Shown in pieces: positions 14,311 to 23,030 of a stretch of DNA of 55,911 nucleotides (positions within the stretch are counted from its first letter, which is position 1; each line of letters opens with the position of its first letter). The stretch is from Flemingiibacterium sp045579745 (GTDB lineage: Bacteria; Bacillota; Clostridia; Oscillospirales; CAG-272). The stretch lies in the NCBI GenBank assembly GCA_045579745.1, contig JAZNMQ010000055.1:1-55911 (forward strand), read 5' to 3'. The notes under the pieces are model-generated. The model was given only the letters and a program-made list of their open reading frames with translations. It searched no databases and had not been told where the DNA came from. The translations under genes were made by a program, and so were the position numbers.

Positions 14311-15453
14311 TTAAATTTTGATAAGCTCATACTCGTGAGTACCGACACCGAGCTTTTCGGCGTGCGCGATAGTAACGCGCCAATCGGTCGTCGGAGAGGT
14401 GTGGTCGAAATTATCGCCGTCGTGCTCAACAATTCCGTGATGATGCTTTGCACCGCGCGCGATAAGATTTTCACCGAGTACAGAGTTTGCGTATGCAGGC
14501 TGAGCGTTGCAGGCATCTGCACAAGCTTGGTCGAGCGCGACCGCATCAAAGGATGCGAACATTCCGACATCGGGAATGATCGGCGCATCGTTCTCGCTGT
14601 GGCAGTCGCAATACGGCGAAACCTGATTTACTATATTTATGTGGAACTGCGGTCTTCCGTCAACTACCGCCTTAGCGTATTCAGCCATTTTTTTGCAGAG
14701 GTCGTCGTTTGCGCTTCCGCTCGGCTGATGAATCGCTTCAAATCGGCAAGCGTGGATACATCTTCCGCAGCCGACGCATTTTGAGGTGTCGATTCTCGCT
14801 TTTTTATTTTCGTAGGAGATAGCGTCATGCGCGCATTGCTTAGAGCACATACCGCAGCCTACGCAAGCCGATTCGATAACCGCGGTTTTACCGCCGTTAT
14901 GCTGCTCCATCTTGCCTGCGCGAGAGCCGCAGCCCATGCCGATATTCTTCAGCGCACCGCCAAAGCCCGTGCACTCGTGACCCTTGAAATGGTTGAGCGA
15001 GATGAAAACATCCGCTTCCATGATGGCTCTGCCGATCTTCGCCTCGCTGACAAGCTCTCCGCCCTCAACGGGAACCCAAACCTCGTCAGCACCCTTTAGT
15101 CCGTCCGCGATTATAACCTGACAGCCTGTAGCATACGGAGTGTAGCCGTTCTCGTAAGCCGCTTCGATGTGGTCGAGCGCATTCTTGCGTCTGCCCGTAT
15201 AAAGTGTGTTGCAGTCGGTTAAAAACGGCTTGCCGCCGAGCTCCTTTATAACATCGGCAACCGCTCTTGAAAAGTTCGGGCGAAGGAAGGAAAGATTTCC
15301 CGGCTCGCCGAAATGTATCTTGATAGCGACGAATTTACCGTCGAAATCAATGTTTCCGATCCCCGCCTTTTTTATAAGACGCTTCAGCTTGTCAAGCAAG
15401 CTCTCATCAAGCTTGCATCTCATATCAGTAAAATATACCTTGGATTTTTCCAT
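14311..15453 (-). CDS. DUF362 protein with two 4Fe-4S clusters
   Basis: 380 residues. The DUF362 core is recognisable (VAIKIHFGEPGNLSFLRP near the start, VFISLNHFKGHECTGFGGALKNIGMGC in the middle, and VALDQACADACN late). Inserted around residues 190-250 are two ferredoxin motifs, CVGCGMCSKQCAHDA and CVGCGRCIHACRFEA, each C-x2-C-x2-C-x3-C. Proteins of this type are cytosolic iron-sulphur electron carriers of unknown substrate, common in anaerobes. Start chosen at the ATG at 15453, eight bases after GGAG; ATGs at 15468 and 15462 are possible. The gene diverges from ypsA with 57 bp between. Confidence 0.88.
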   Translation of the reverse strand: MEKSKVYFTDMRCKLDESLLDKLKRLIKKAGIGNIDFDGKFVAIKIHFGEPGNLSFLRPNFSRAVADVIKELGGKPFLTDCNTLYTGRRKNALDHIEAAYENGYTPYATGCQVIIADGLKGADEVWVPVEGGELVSEAKIGRAIMEADVFISLNHFKGHECTGFGGALKNIGMGCGSRAGKMEQHNGGKTAVIESACVGCGMCSKQCAHDAISYENKKARIDTSKCVGCGRCIHACRFEAIHQPSGSANDDLCKKMAEYAKAVVDGRPQFHINIVNQVSPYCDCHSENDAPIIPDVGMFASFDAVALDQACADACNAQPAYANSVLGENLIARGAKHHHGIVEHDGDNFDHTSPTTDWRVTIAHAEKLGVGTHEYELIKI

Positions 15454-15510
15454 TTCGTTCATCTCCATTCAATAGATAATATTTGCACTCATCACATCGG
15501 AGGTTTATTA

Positions 15511-16065
15511 ATGCCGCAAATTTACACACCGCCAAAGGAGCTCACCTGCTGTTTTACAGGTCACAGAGCGATTCCCTACGAGGAAATAGCAGGGCTTAAG
15601 CGCAAGCTCGAGCTTGAAATAAGCTGGCTCTACACCCACGGAATAACCGAATTCGTAGCAGGAGGAGCCCTCGGCTTTGACACCTTAGCCGAGCAAGCCG
15701 TACTTCGCGCTCGCGCTATCAATCCCGAAATCAGGCTTCATCTCTATATCCCATCGCCGTATCAGGCTTACAGATGGAACGAGCACGATGTTGCGATGTA
15801 TAATAAAATCCGCGAGCTTGCCGACACCGTTTCGATTATCGGAACAAACAACAGCGCTTCCAGCATGCACGCGCGAAATCGCGCTATGGTCGATGCGAGC
15901 TCATACTGCATCGCCTATTTCGACCCCGAAACGGTTGATCCGCTCCATCCGACTCGCGGCGGCACGTTAAACACCATAAAATACGCTTCAATGCGAGGGC
16001 TCGGCGTTACCAATCTTCACGACGAGTTCCCTGCTCCGCTTGATGTTATGCGAGATTTTACTTAA
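15511..16065 (+). CDS. YpsA/DUF1273 SLOG-family protein
   Basis: 184 residues. The start TCCFTGHRAIPYEE, the glycine-rich GGALGFDTLAEQAVL and ARNRAMVDASSYCIAYFDPE are typical of the DUF1273 branch of the SLOG (Rossmann-like nucleotide-binding) superfamily, to which YpsA belongs; YpsA influences cell division in Bacillus and Staphylococcus. Ligand unknown. ATG at 15511 follows CGGAGG; the frame extends further upstream but overlaps the divergent DUF362 gene. A good terminator follows. Confidence 0.85.
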   Translation: MPQIYTPPKELTCCFTGHRAIPYEEIAGLKRKLELEISWLYTHGITEFVAGGALGFDTLAEQAVLRARAINPEIRLHLYIPSPYQAYRWNEHDVAMYNKIRELADTVSIIGTNNSASSMHARNRAMVDASSYCIAYFDPETVDPLHPTRGGTLNTIKYASMRGLGVTNLHDEFPAPLDVMRDFT

Positions 16066-16142
16066 GACAGCACCGCACAATTCACGGCTGCCGCCTTGAT
16101 GGAACATCAGAATCATGCGGTACTGCCTTAAATTATAACCGA

Positions 16143-16173
16143 GCACATGAGCCTCAGGCTCATGTGCTTTTTT
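16143..16173 (+). terminator. Terminator of ypsA-like gene
   Basis: GCACATGAGCC (16143-16153), loop TCA, GGCTCATGTGC (16157-16167), then TTTTTTTC. Confidence 0.92.
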
Positions 16174-16174
16174 C

Positions 16175-16744
16175 TTATAAAACTATATCCTCAAGCGAGC
16201 GCTTGGGAACAATATGAACTCCGTCCTCGCGGTAGTATTTTGTACTGCCGTTAACGACGGGCACGATTTTGCGAGCTTCGTCGGGCTTTCCGATACCGAT
16301 TACGAGAAGCGGCTCAACATTTTCGGAAAGCTTTAGCGTCGCCTTAGCTTTCTCACGCGAAAAGCTGCCTATCATACATCCTGCAAGCCCCATTTCGCAT
16401 GCGGCAAGCTGAATTGCAAGTGCGCAGATTCCGACATCCTTGTTAAACTTGTCAGCCGAGCCGAATTTTTCGGTATCCTGACAAATTACAATAAATGCTG
16501 CAGGATGGTGACCGTCAGGCGGCAGCTTTAAATCGGGAAGCGCACCGCCCCATTTGGTGTGGGCGAGTAATGCTTCAACCTCATCCCTCTCGTAAACGAG
16601 TCGGTAGCAAAGCGGCTGCATATTCATCGACGAGGGCGTAATTCTCGCGCAGTCGACCATTTCAAGAAGCTCGGCGCGTGTTACGGTACGCGACTGGTCG
16701 AAGGTCCTGCATGTTCGGTTTTCAAGAAGTAACTGTTTCAGCAT
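16175..16744 (-). CDS. Nitroreductase-family FMN oxidoreductase
   Basis: 189 residues. N-terminal RTCRTFDQSRTVTRAELLEM with the FMN-phosphate arginines, ARITPSSMNMQPLCYRLV (family S-x-x-N-x-Q-P) and the C-terminal half AACEMGLAGCMIGSF and LLVIGIGKPDE are characteristic. Members reduce nitro compounds, quinones or flavins as dimers; the physiological substrate is unknown. ATG at 16744 has GTGGGGG about ten bases upstream. It is flanked on the far side by the MITE-like element, with no other gene in its unit. Confidence 0.88.
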   Translation of the reverse strand: MLKQLLLENRTCRTFDQSRTVTRAELLEMVDCARITPSSMNMQPLCYRLVYERDEVEALLAHTKWGGALPDLKLPPDGHHPAAFIVICQDTEKFGSADKFNKDVGICALAIQLAACEMGLAGCMIGSFSREKAKATLKLSENVEPLLVIGIGKPDEARKIVPVVNGSTKYYREDGVHIVPKRSLEDIVL

Positions 16745-16818
16745 GGCATTTTATCCCCCACGTTATAGTTTTTGTCCCAATTCGACTATGTGTTCCCGGA
16801 TCAATATCACCTTTTATG

Positions 16819-17001
16819 AGGCTCCCTCCGGGAGGGAGCTGTCGCCTTTGGCGACTGAGGGAGAGCGCGTATACAGAAAATTTAGCTAAACCGTATGTTG
16901 CGCAGGCTCCTTCCGTCACGCTCTGCAGCGAACCCCCAAAGCTCATTTCATTCGCTTCGGTGAACCCCTGCCGCGTGCCACCTCCCTCTCGGAGGGAGGC
17001 T
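16819..17001. mobile_element. MITE-like element with inverted ends
   Basis: Left end AGGCTCCCTCCGGGAGGG (16819-16836) and the complement of the right end AGCCTCCCTCCGAGAGGG (17001-16984) agree at 16 of 18 positions. Each end is itself palindromic. The interior has a further hairpin GTCGCC-ttt-GGCGAC and no open gene. The 16745-17059 gap contains only this element plus short flanks. A decayed relative lies at 22735-22791. No transposase is present. Confidence 0.7.
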
Positions 17002-17059
17002 TTGATATGCCAAACATCAAGGGGAACACATAAAGTAATCGGGAGTATTTTTTAAGATT

Positions 17060-18292
17060 TTATATTACGAAATTTCCGTCCTTGAACACCTGAATTTCGC
17101 TTCCGTCAGCCTTAATTCCGACGATTTCAAGGTCAGCCGTACCAATCATGAAATCGACATGATTTGCACTGCGGTTTCCGCCGCGCTCATAAAGCTCATC
17201 CTCGGTGAGCTTGTCGCCGCCCTCCATAGTATCGGGATAGCACTCGCCGAGCGCCAAGTGGCAGGAAGCGTTTTCATCGAACAGCGTTTCAAAGAAGAAA
17301 ATACCGAGCTTTCTGATTGGCGATTCGTACGGAATGAGCGCAACCTCTCCAAGACTGCGCGAGCCCTCATCGGTATCAAGAAGGCGTGTGAGCGCGTGCT
17401 CGCCAACCTTTGCGCCGTGTTCAACAACTCTGCCCGATTCGAATTTAAGCCAGAAGCCGTCAATCTTCTCGCCCTGATAAGAGAGCGGCATCGAGGAGTA
17501 AACCATTCCGTCAGCTACGCGGCAGTCGGGCATCGTAAATACCTCCTCAGTCGGGAGATTCGCGAAATAGTCAATTCCCTCAGCGCTTGTGTCAGAGCCG
17601 CCTCTCCAGATGTGTCCGTTTGCAAGTCCAACGGTGAAGTCGGTTCCGAGCGAATTTTTGTAGCGAAGCGCGGTAAAACGCTCGTCGTTTAAAGCCTTTG
17701 CGCGATGCTTGAGTGTTGCATCGTGCTCCTTCCAAGCCTCGACCGTATCGCAATCTCCGATGCGGACCGTTTTGAAGATCGCATCCCAAAGTGCTTCGAT
17801 AGCATCAGCCTCGCTCATATCAGGGAACACCTTCATCGCCCATTCGCGTCCGGGATAAGCCGCGATCGTCCAGCGAAGCTTTCCTGAATCCATGATCTTG
17901 TAAAACTCCTTGAACGCCTTACGGCCTGCAAGCGTTGATGCGCGAAGCTTTTCGCTCGGAACACCTGCGAACGCCTCGGGGTCGTTTCCGACGATGGTGA
18001 TGCTGCAGCAGCCCTCGCGAGCATAATAGTTGCGCGACTCCGCACGCCATTCGGGAACGGTTTCGAACTGCGAAAGTGCAGCGCGCTCGAGGCGGATTCT
18101 TGCCGCCTTATCGTCGTTCCAACTAATTATAACGTCCTTTGCGCCTGCCTCAAAGGCTTCTTCCTCAATAAGTCTTGCAAGCTCTGCCGCCTCGATCGGG
18201 CAGTTAAGAAGAACATATTTTCCCTCATCGGGATTGATGCCCATTCTGACGATGAGCTTTGCGTAATTTTTAAGCGATTCTATATTTGGCAT
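17060..18292 (-). CDS. M29-family aminopeptidase (AmpS/PepS type)
   Basis: 410 residues, the usual M29 length. N-terminal NYAKLIVRMGINPDEGKYVLLNCP, the middle WRGGSDTSAEGIDYFANLPTEEVFTMPD (metal-ligand glutamates), VVEHGAKVGEHALTRLLDTD and the C-terminal HLALGECYPDT and NRSANHVDFMIGT (His-Asp metal ligands) are family marks. It is a cytosolic, co-catalytic metal aminopeptidase that trims N-terminal residues from peptides. ATG at 18292 follows GGAGG. It is the last gene of the LytM, lepA, hemW, M29 unit. Confidence 0.92.
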   Translation of the reverse strand: MPNIESLKNYAKLIVRMGINPDEGKYVLLNCPIEAAELARLIEEEAFEAGAKDVIISWNDDKAARIRLERAALSQFETVPEWRAESRNYYAREGCCSITIVGNDPEAFAGVPSEKLRASTLAGRKAFKEFYKIMDSGKLRWTIAAYPGREWAMKVFPDMSEADAIEALWDAIFKTVRIGDCDTVEAWKEHDATLKHRAKALNDERFTALRYKNSLGTDFTVGLANGHIWRGGSDTSAEGIDYFANLPTEEVFTMPDCRVADGMVYSSMPLSYQGEKIDGFWLKFESGRVVEHGAKVGEHALTRLLDTDEGSRSLGEVALIPYESPIRKLGIFFFETLFDENASCHLALGECYPDTMEGGDKLTEDELYERGGNRSANHVDFMIGTADLEIVGIKADGSEIQVFKDGNFVI

Positions 18293-18336
18293 AATTTCCT
18301 CCAAGTAAGTGATTTATTAGCCGCGTTAATACTGCC

Positions 18337-19605
18337 TTAAATTTTATCGTCGCAGTTTGCAATCGACCCGACGATTCTGCTGTCCTCGTCAAAGTCGAGG
18401 ATGTTCGACAAAATATAGTTGCTGACATACATTCCCTTAGGTGTGAGAGCGTATCTGTCACCGTCGTAGGTCATAAAGCCGTTGTCGATGTAGATCTTAA
18501 GCTTTCTGCCGTACAACGCATCGAAATTCATTCCGAAGCGGTTTCTGAACATTGACGAGGACACTCCATCGGACAAGCGAAGCCTCAGCATGATGTATTC
18601 GCCGATCCGCTCCTCCTTTGAAACATAATACAGCTCGTCAACGGGCTGAGCCGTTTTCAGTCTGTCTATATCAAGAAGCGCGCCCTCTCGCGTGAGCATA
18701 TCGCCGCCCGTCAGATTAGCTTCCATAGCGTCGATAAACAGTCCGAGCTCGCGTTTCATCGAAAAGCGGGTGTTGGCAAAATAGCTGTGAGCCGCACATC
18801 CGAGCCCGAGATATTCGTCGCAGTCCCAATACTTTAAATTGTGCCTGCACTCAAATCCGCCCTTAGCGAAATTCGAAATCTCGTAGTGATGATAATTTTT
18901 CAATTCAAGGTGTGTTACGCAGTCAAAATACATATCCGCTTCCGTATCCTCATCGGGGAGCACGAGCGAATCGCGCATGCGGCCAAAGGGTGTTCCATCC
19001 TCGATCTTAAGCCCGTAAACGGAGATGTGCTCAGGGTCGAGCGCGGTAACATAATCGAGCGTTCGTGAAAAGCTCTCCGCAGTCTGGAGGGGAATGCCGT
19101 ACATTACGTCAACGTTGATATTTTCAAAGCCTGCCCTGCGCGCCGCGTTATAGCTCGTTTCAAAGTCGGAGATATTGTGTATACGCGAAAGCGCAGACAG
19201 CTCATCGGAATTTGCGCTTTGAAGACCGAGGCTCAAGCGATTAACGCCGAGCTTTCTGTATTTTGAAAGGCTATGCAGACTGACGGTAGCAGGATTTGCT
19301 TCCATCGTAAATTCAGCGCGCTTTGACACGTCAAAGCGTCGGTAGATTCCCTCTATAAGCTCATACATCGTCTTGACGGGAAGCATTGTCGGAGTTCCGC
19401 CGCCGAGGAATACCGTATCGATCTGATACTCACTGCACGCAGACGAGTAGTCCTCCATTTGAAGAAGCAGCGCATTGACATATCGCTGCATCAGCTCCTC
19501 ATCCGCGCCTGACATTGAATAGAAGTCGCAGTATGCACATTTAGTGTAGCAGAACGGAATGTGAACATACAGTCCGAGCCGCTTTTTATTATTCTTCGTC
19601 GCCAT
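18337..19605 (-). CDS. hemW: Radical SAM heme chaperone HemW (HemN-like)
   Basis: 422 residues. The radical SAM motif CYTKCAYCDFYS has the HemW-type C-x3-C-x2-C spacing without the extra cysteine of true HemN. FLGGGTPTML, TMEANPATVS, RLSLGLQSANSDEL, NVDVMYGIP and HNLKYWDCDEYLGLGCAAHS all belong to the family. HemW binds heme and hands it to hemoproteins; it does not decarboxylate coproporphyrinogen. It lies between lepA and M29, the lepA-hemW order being widespread in Firmicutes. ATG at 19605 follows AGGGCAAAG; gap to lepA is nine bases. Confidence 0.94.
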   Translation of the reverse strand: MATKNNKKRLGLYVHIPFCYTKCAYCDFYSMSGADEELMQRYVNALLLQMEDYSSACSEYQIDTVFLGGGTPTMLPVKTMYELIEGIYRRFDVSKRAEFTMEANPATVSLHSLSKYRKLGVNRLSLGLQSANSDELSALSRIHNISDFETSYNAARRAGFENINVDVMYGIPLQTAESFSRTLDYVTALDPEHISVYGLKIEDGTPFGRMRDSLVLPDEDTEADMYFDCVTHLELKNYHHYEISNFAKGGFECRHNLKYWDCDEYLGLGCAAHSYFANTRFSMKRELGLFIDAMEANLTGGDMLTREGALLDIDRLKTAQPVDELYYVSKEERIGEYIMLRLRLSDGVSSSMFRNRFGMNFDALYGRKLKIYIDNGFMTYDGDRYALTPKGMYVSNYILSNILDFDEDSRIVGSIANCDDKI

Positions 19606-19614
19606 AGCTTTGCC

Positions 19615-21432
19615 CTACGATTCGTCGTCAAGCTTGAGAACAGCCATAAATGCCTCGGGGGAAACCTCAACGCTTCCGAGCTGACGCATCTTCTTTTTGC
19701 CCTCTTTTTGCTTTTCAAGAAGCTTCTTCTTACGCGTAATATCGCCGCCGTAGCACTTTGCAAGAACGTCCTTGCGCATCGCTCTTACGGTTTCGCGCGC
19801 TATTACCTTGCCTCCGATAGCCGCCTGAATCGGCACCTCGAAGAGCTGACGCGGAATGTTATCCTTGAGCTTTTCGCAGATCTTTCTCGCTCTGCCGTAC
19901 GCCTTTTCCTCGTGAACGATGAACGAGAGCGCGTCAACGATATCGCCGTTAAGCAGAATATCGAGCTTGACAAGCTTTGAGGGAACATAATCCGCAAGCT
20001 CGTAGTCGAGCGACGCATAGCCCTTAGAGCGGGATTTAAGTGCATCGAAAAAGTCGTAAATGATCTCATTGAGCGGAAGCAGATAGTGAAGCTCCGCGCG
20101 GTCTGTATCGATATAGGTCATATCCTTGAATTCGCCGCGTCTGTCCTGGCAGAGGTCCATAAGCCCTCCGACATAATCGGGCGGTGTGATAATGCTCGCC
20201 TTGACCATCGGCTCGTATGCCACGTCGATCTCATCGGGACTTGGGTAGTTTGATGGGTTGTCGATCATTACCGTTTCGCCGTTTTTGAGCTTTATTCTGT
20301 AGATAACGCTCGGTGCGGTCGTAATTAAATCAAGGTTGAACTCTCTCTCAAGGCGTTCCTCGATGATCTCCATATGCAGAAGTCCGAGGAAGCCGCATCG
20401 GAAACCAAATCCCAGCGCCGCCGAGGTTTCAGCCTCAAATGTGAGCGCGGCATCGTTAAGCTGTAATTTTTCGAGCGCATCCTTGAGGTCGCCGTAACGC
20501 GCGCCGTCCGCAGGGTAAATACCTGCGTAAACCATCGGCTGTACCTCCTTGAAGCCGGGAAGCGGCTCATCTGCGGGATCGGAAGCTGTGGTTACCGTAT
20601 CGCCGACGCGTGTATCGCCGACGGATTTGATGCTCGCGGTAAAATATCCGACATCGCCTGCCGACAGCTCCTTGCCCGATTTGAGTCCGAACGGCTCCAT
20701 ATAACCGACATCGACCACATCGAACTCAGCGCCCGAGCTCATTAAGCGGATTCTGTCGCCTGCGTGTAATTTTCCCTCGACTATTCTTATATTAACGACG
20801 ACTCCGAGATAGCTGTCGTAGTATGAGTCGAAGATCAGCGCGCGAAGCGGTGCATCCTCATCACCCGACGGGGATGGGATATCGGAGATGATCTTATCAA
20901 GCACCTTGTCAATGTTTATTCCTGCCTTGGCGGAAACTGCGGGACATCCCTCTGCAGGAATTCCGATAATATCCTCGATTTCGCCGACGACCTTTTCGAC
21001 ATCGGCAGAAGGCAGGTCGATCTTATTGATTACAGGCACGATTTCAAGGTCGTTGTCGATTGCGAGGTAGGCGTTTGCAAGCGTCTGCGCCTCAACTCCC
21101 TGCGTAGCGTCAACGATCAAAAGTGCGCCCTCGCACGCGTTTAATGAGCGCGAAACCTCGTAGTTAAAGTCAACATGGCCGGGGGTGTCAATAAGATTGA
21201 GCGTATACAGCTCGCCGTCGGGAGCAGTATAATCGAGCTTTACCGCGCGAGCCTTTATCGTAATACCGCGCTCACGCTCGAGGTCCATGTTATCAAGAAG
21301 ACGATTCTCCATATCGCGCGAGGCAACCGAACGGGTATATTCGAGTATTCGGTCGGCAAGCGTTGACTTGCCGTGGTCGATGTGCGCGATTATCGAGAAA
21401 TTTCTGATTTTTGATTGCTTTTCTGATGGCAT
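19615..21432 (-). CDS. lepA: Translation elongation factor 4
   Basis: 605 residues, full length. The GTPase motifs are G1 AHIDHGKST, G2 RERGITIKA, G3 DTPGHVDF, G4 NKIDLP; the C-terminal LepA-specific domain ends with AIGGKVIARETVRAMRKDVLAKCYGGDITRK, a reliable signature. LepA acts on stalled ribosomes by back-translocation or in 30S assembly, at the membrane or in the cytosol. ATG at 21432 follows GGAAAGGAA at eight bases. Confidence 0.98.
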   Translation of the reverse strand: MPSEKQSKIRNFSIIAHIDHGKSTLADRILEYTRSVASRDMENRLLDNMDLERERGITIKARAVKLDYTAPDGELYTLNLIDTPGHVDFNYEVSRSLNACEGALLIVDATQGVEAQTLANAYLAIDNDLEIVPVINKIDLPSADVEKVVGEIEDIIGIPAEGCPAVSAKAGINIDKVLDKIISDIPSPSGDEDAPLRALIFDSYYDSYLGVVVNIRIVEGKLHAGDRIRLMSSGAEFDVVDVGYMEPFGLKSGKELSAGDVGYFTASIKSVGDTRVGDTVTTASDPADEPLPGFKEVQPMVYAGIYPADGARYGDLKDALEKLQLNDAALTFEAETSAALGFGFRCGFLGLLHMEIIEERLEREFNLDLITTAPSVIYRIKLKNGETVMIDNPSNYPSPDEIDVAYEPMVKASIITPPDYVGGLMDLCQDRRGEFKDMTYIDTDRAELHYLLPLNEIIYDFFDALKSRSKGYASLDYELADYVPSKLVKLDILLNGDIVDALSFIVHEEKAYGRARKICEKLKDNIPRQLFEVPIQAAIGGKVIARETVRAMRKDVLAKCYGGDITRKKKLLEKQKEGKKKMRQLGSVEVSPEAFMAVLKLDDES

Positions 21433-21460
21433 TTATCTGATTCCTTTCCGTATGTAACGG

Positions 21461-22645
21461 TTATTTGAAATAATTTACGGGATTAACCGAATTTCCGTCC
21501 TTGTAGATGTTTAAATTAAGATGCGCACCCGTCGTATATCCCGACGTGCCGACATTTGCTATCACCTGACCGCGCTCGACTACATCTCCGACCGACACGC
21601 GAAAGCGCGAGATATGCGAATAGAAGCTTGCAAGCCCACCGCCGTGGCTGATGGTTATATAGTTTCCGTCTGCGTAGTTGTAGGAGCATTCGACGACCGT
21701 TCCGCCGTTGACAGCATAAATTTCGGTGCCATAGGGCGCTGGAATATCAATTCCGCTATGAAACTGCTGTTTGCCCGTTACGGGATGTATACGCCATCCC
21801 CAACCGCTTGAAATGCCGGTATATTGTGTCGGGAGAGGCCATAAAAGCTCTCCGCCTATGTAGCCCTTGTTTGAGGAAGCCTGAAGCTGGCTCAGCTTTT
21901 CCTTTCTCTGGGCTTCATATGTCGCCTCAATCGACTGAATGCGCTCAAGATTCGCGCTTGCGTTTTTAATGTCGCTCTCAGCCTCGGTCACAAGCCTTGC
22001 CGCATCCTCAAGATCAGAAAGGAGCTCGCCTCTGCGATCCTCAAGCGATTTTTTCTGATCAGCAAGCTCAGCCTTGCTCTCTTCAAGCTCAACACGAAGG
22101 CTCTCAAGCTCTCGGATTCCGTTGTTATACGATTCAAGCAGCATCGCGTCGTAATCGAGCATCGCCATGAATCTGTCGATATGCGTAAAGAACTCGGTCA
22201 GTCCGTCCGACTCAAGAAGTATCGTCAGAAAGTCGCCGCTTCCGTCCTCGCGCTTTGAGCGTATGCGCTCGCGAACGATGGCATACTGCGAGTCAAGCAT
22301 ATCCTCTTCGCTCGCAATAGCCTTATTATTAAGCGAGATCTTGATCTCAAAGTTGTTAATAAGCGTTTCAAGTGCTTCAACTTCAACCTCAAGCGCATGA
22401 ATTTTTTTGTCTATCGCCTGCTTTTGCTTTATAGCGTCTGCATAGTCCTCGCGCGCAGAATTGACTTCATTCTCTGCATTTTCGCGCTGAATCGTCGCGG
22501 CATGCAGCTTATCCTCAAGCGCGCTAAGCGTGGGATCGGACGGGGTTACGGTTTCGGCTGAGATTTGCAGGTTGTCGGAGCTCATCAGCGTCACCGTTGT
22601 CGAAAATACAAGCAAGGCGATGAATATTAAGCGTAGTTTTTTCAA
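21461..22645 (-). CDS. Coiled-coil LytM (M23) protein, EnvC-like, with a broken zinc site
   Basis: 394 residues: signal peptide (about 1-30), long coiled coils (about 40-260), then an M23/LytM domain. The first zinc motif is intact (H296-S-G-I-D300) as is H344 (YSHIS), but the usual final H-x-H reads H375-L-N377, so the second histidine, a zinc ligand in LytM enzymes, is Asn. The protein is probably not an active endopeptidase and may, like EnvC or NlpD, activate another wall hydrolase. The start is TTG at 22645, with GGTGAT close by. It leads the unit with lepA, hemW and M29 aminopeptidase, 28 bp before lepA. Confidence 0.88.
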   Translation of the reverse strand: MKKLRLIFIALLVFSTTVTLMSSDNLQISAETVTPSDPTLSALEDKLHAATIQRENAENEVNSAREDYADAIKQKQAIDKKIHALEVEVEALETLINNFEIKISLNNKAIASEEDMLDSQYAIVRERIRSKREDGSGDFLTILLESDGLTEFFTHIDRFMAMLDYDAMLLESYNNGIRELESLRVELEESKAELADQKKSLEDRRGELLSDLEDAARLVTEAESDIKNASANLERIQSIEATYEAQRKEKLSQLQASSNKGYIGGELLWPLPTQYTGISSGWGWRIHPVTGKQQFHSGIDIPAPYGTEIYAVNGGTVVECSYNYADGNYITISHGGGLASFYSHISRFRVSVGDVVERGQVIANVGTSGYTTGAHLNLNIYKDGNSVNPVNYFK

Positions 22646-22661
22646 TTTATCACCATTATTC

Positions 22662-22690
22662 TTGACATAATTATACTATTTTATTATAAC
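22662..22690 (+). promoter_or_regulatory. Orphan plus-strand promoter overlapping the LytM promoter
   Basis: TTGACA (22662-22667), 17 bp, TATAAC (22685-22690). No gene begins nearby on the plus strand; the next is the MATE gene, with its own promoter at 22903. A small RNA is possible. Confidence 0.45.
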
Positions 22691-22711
22691 ATGCAATTGA
22701 TGCTATGTCAA
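22683..22711 (-). promoter_or_regulatory. Consensus SigA promoter of the LytM-lepA-hemW-M29 unit
   Basis: Minus strand TTGACA (22711-22706), 17 bp, TATAAT (22688-22683): a perfect match. Confidence 0.9.
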
Positions 22712-22734
22712 GACGGAAATTTGAGCACGAAACG

Positions 22735-22791
22735 GCAGGAGCGAGCCCCCGCCCTACGGTGTGCCACCCCTCCCAGAGGGCGAGGCATTGA
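22735..22791. repeat. Decayed palindromic repeat, related to the MITE-like element
   Basis: The stretch GTGCCACCCCTCCCAGAGGG with following CGAGGC resembles the right end of the element at 16974-17001 (GTGCCACCTCCCTCTCGGAG). It lies in the 385-bp gap between the LytM and MATE genes, which otherwise holds promoters, one hairpin and a leader. Confidence 0.45.
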
Positions 22792-22848
22792 TGAAGCGTT
22801 ATTCGTGCACACGCCCTGAGAACACTTCTTCGAATCGGGACATATAAT

Positions 22849-22879
22849 AAAAAAGCCCTGCACTTCATGCAAAAGGGCT
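22849..22879 (-). terminator. Minus-strand terminator-like hairpin with no gene upstream
   Basis: Minus strand AGCCCT (22879-22874) with AGGGCT (22859-22854), inner GCA/TGC pairs, then a U-run (22853-22849). No minus-strand gene ends here. Confidence 0.45.
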
Positions 22880-22902
22880 CACACATCATAAAGGCTCAAT
22901 GC

Positions 22903-22931
22903 TTGACAAACGCCTTTCTGAGTGGTATAAT
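22903..22931 (+). promoter_or_regulatory. Consensus SigA promoter of the MATE gene
   Basis: TTGACA (22903-22908), 17 bp, TATAAT (22926-22931): a perfect match, about 100 bp before the start codon. Confidence 0.9.
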
Positions 22932-22991
22932 TTTCTTTGTGTCAATCAGATCTTCTCGGCTTTATTTATATAGCCGAGCCAAAGATTGAGT

Positions 22992-23030
22992 GGAAAGGAA
23001 GCCTTCGCCAAGGCGAGGGCGCTTATCATA
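22992..23030 (+). promoter_or_regulatory. Ribosome site, hairpin, start: leader of the MATE gene
   Basis: GGAAAGGAA (22992-23000) runs directly into hairpin GCCTTCGCC-aa-GGCGAGGGC (23001-23020, nine pairs with one G-U), then GCTTATCATA and ATG at 23031. The first 13 bases of motif plus hairpin equal those of the pyrB leader, but fall in a different frame relative to the start, arguing that they are not coding. Confidence 0.7.
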
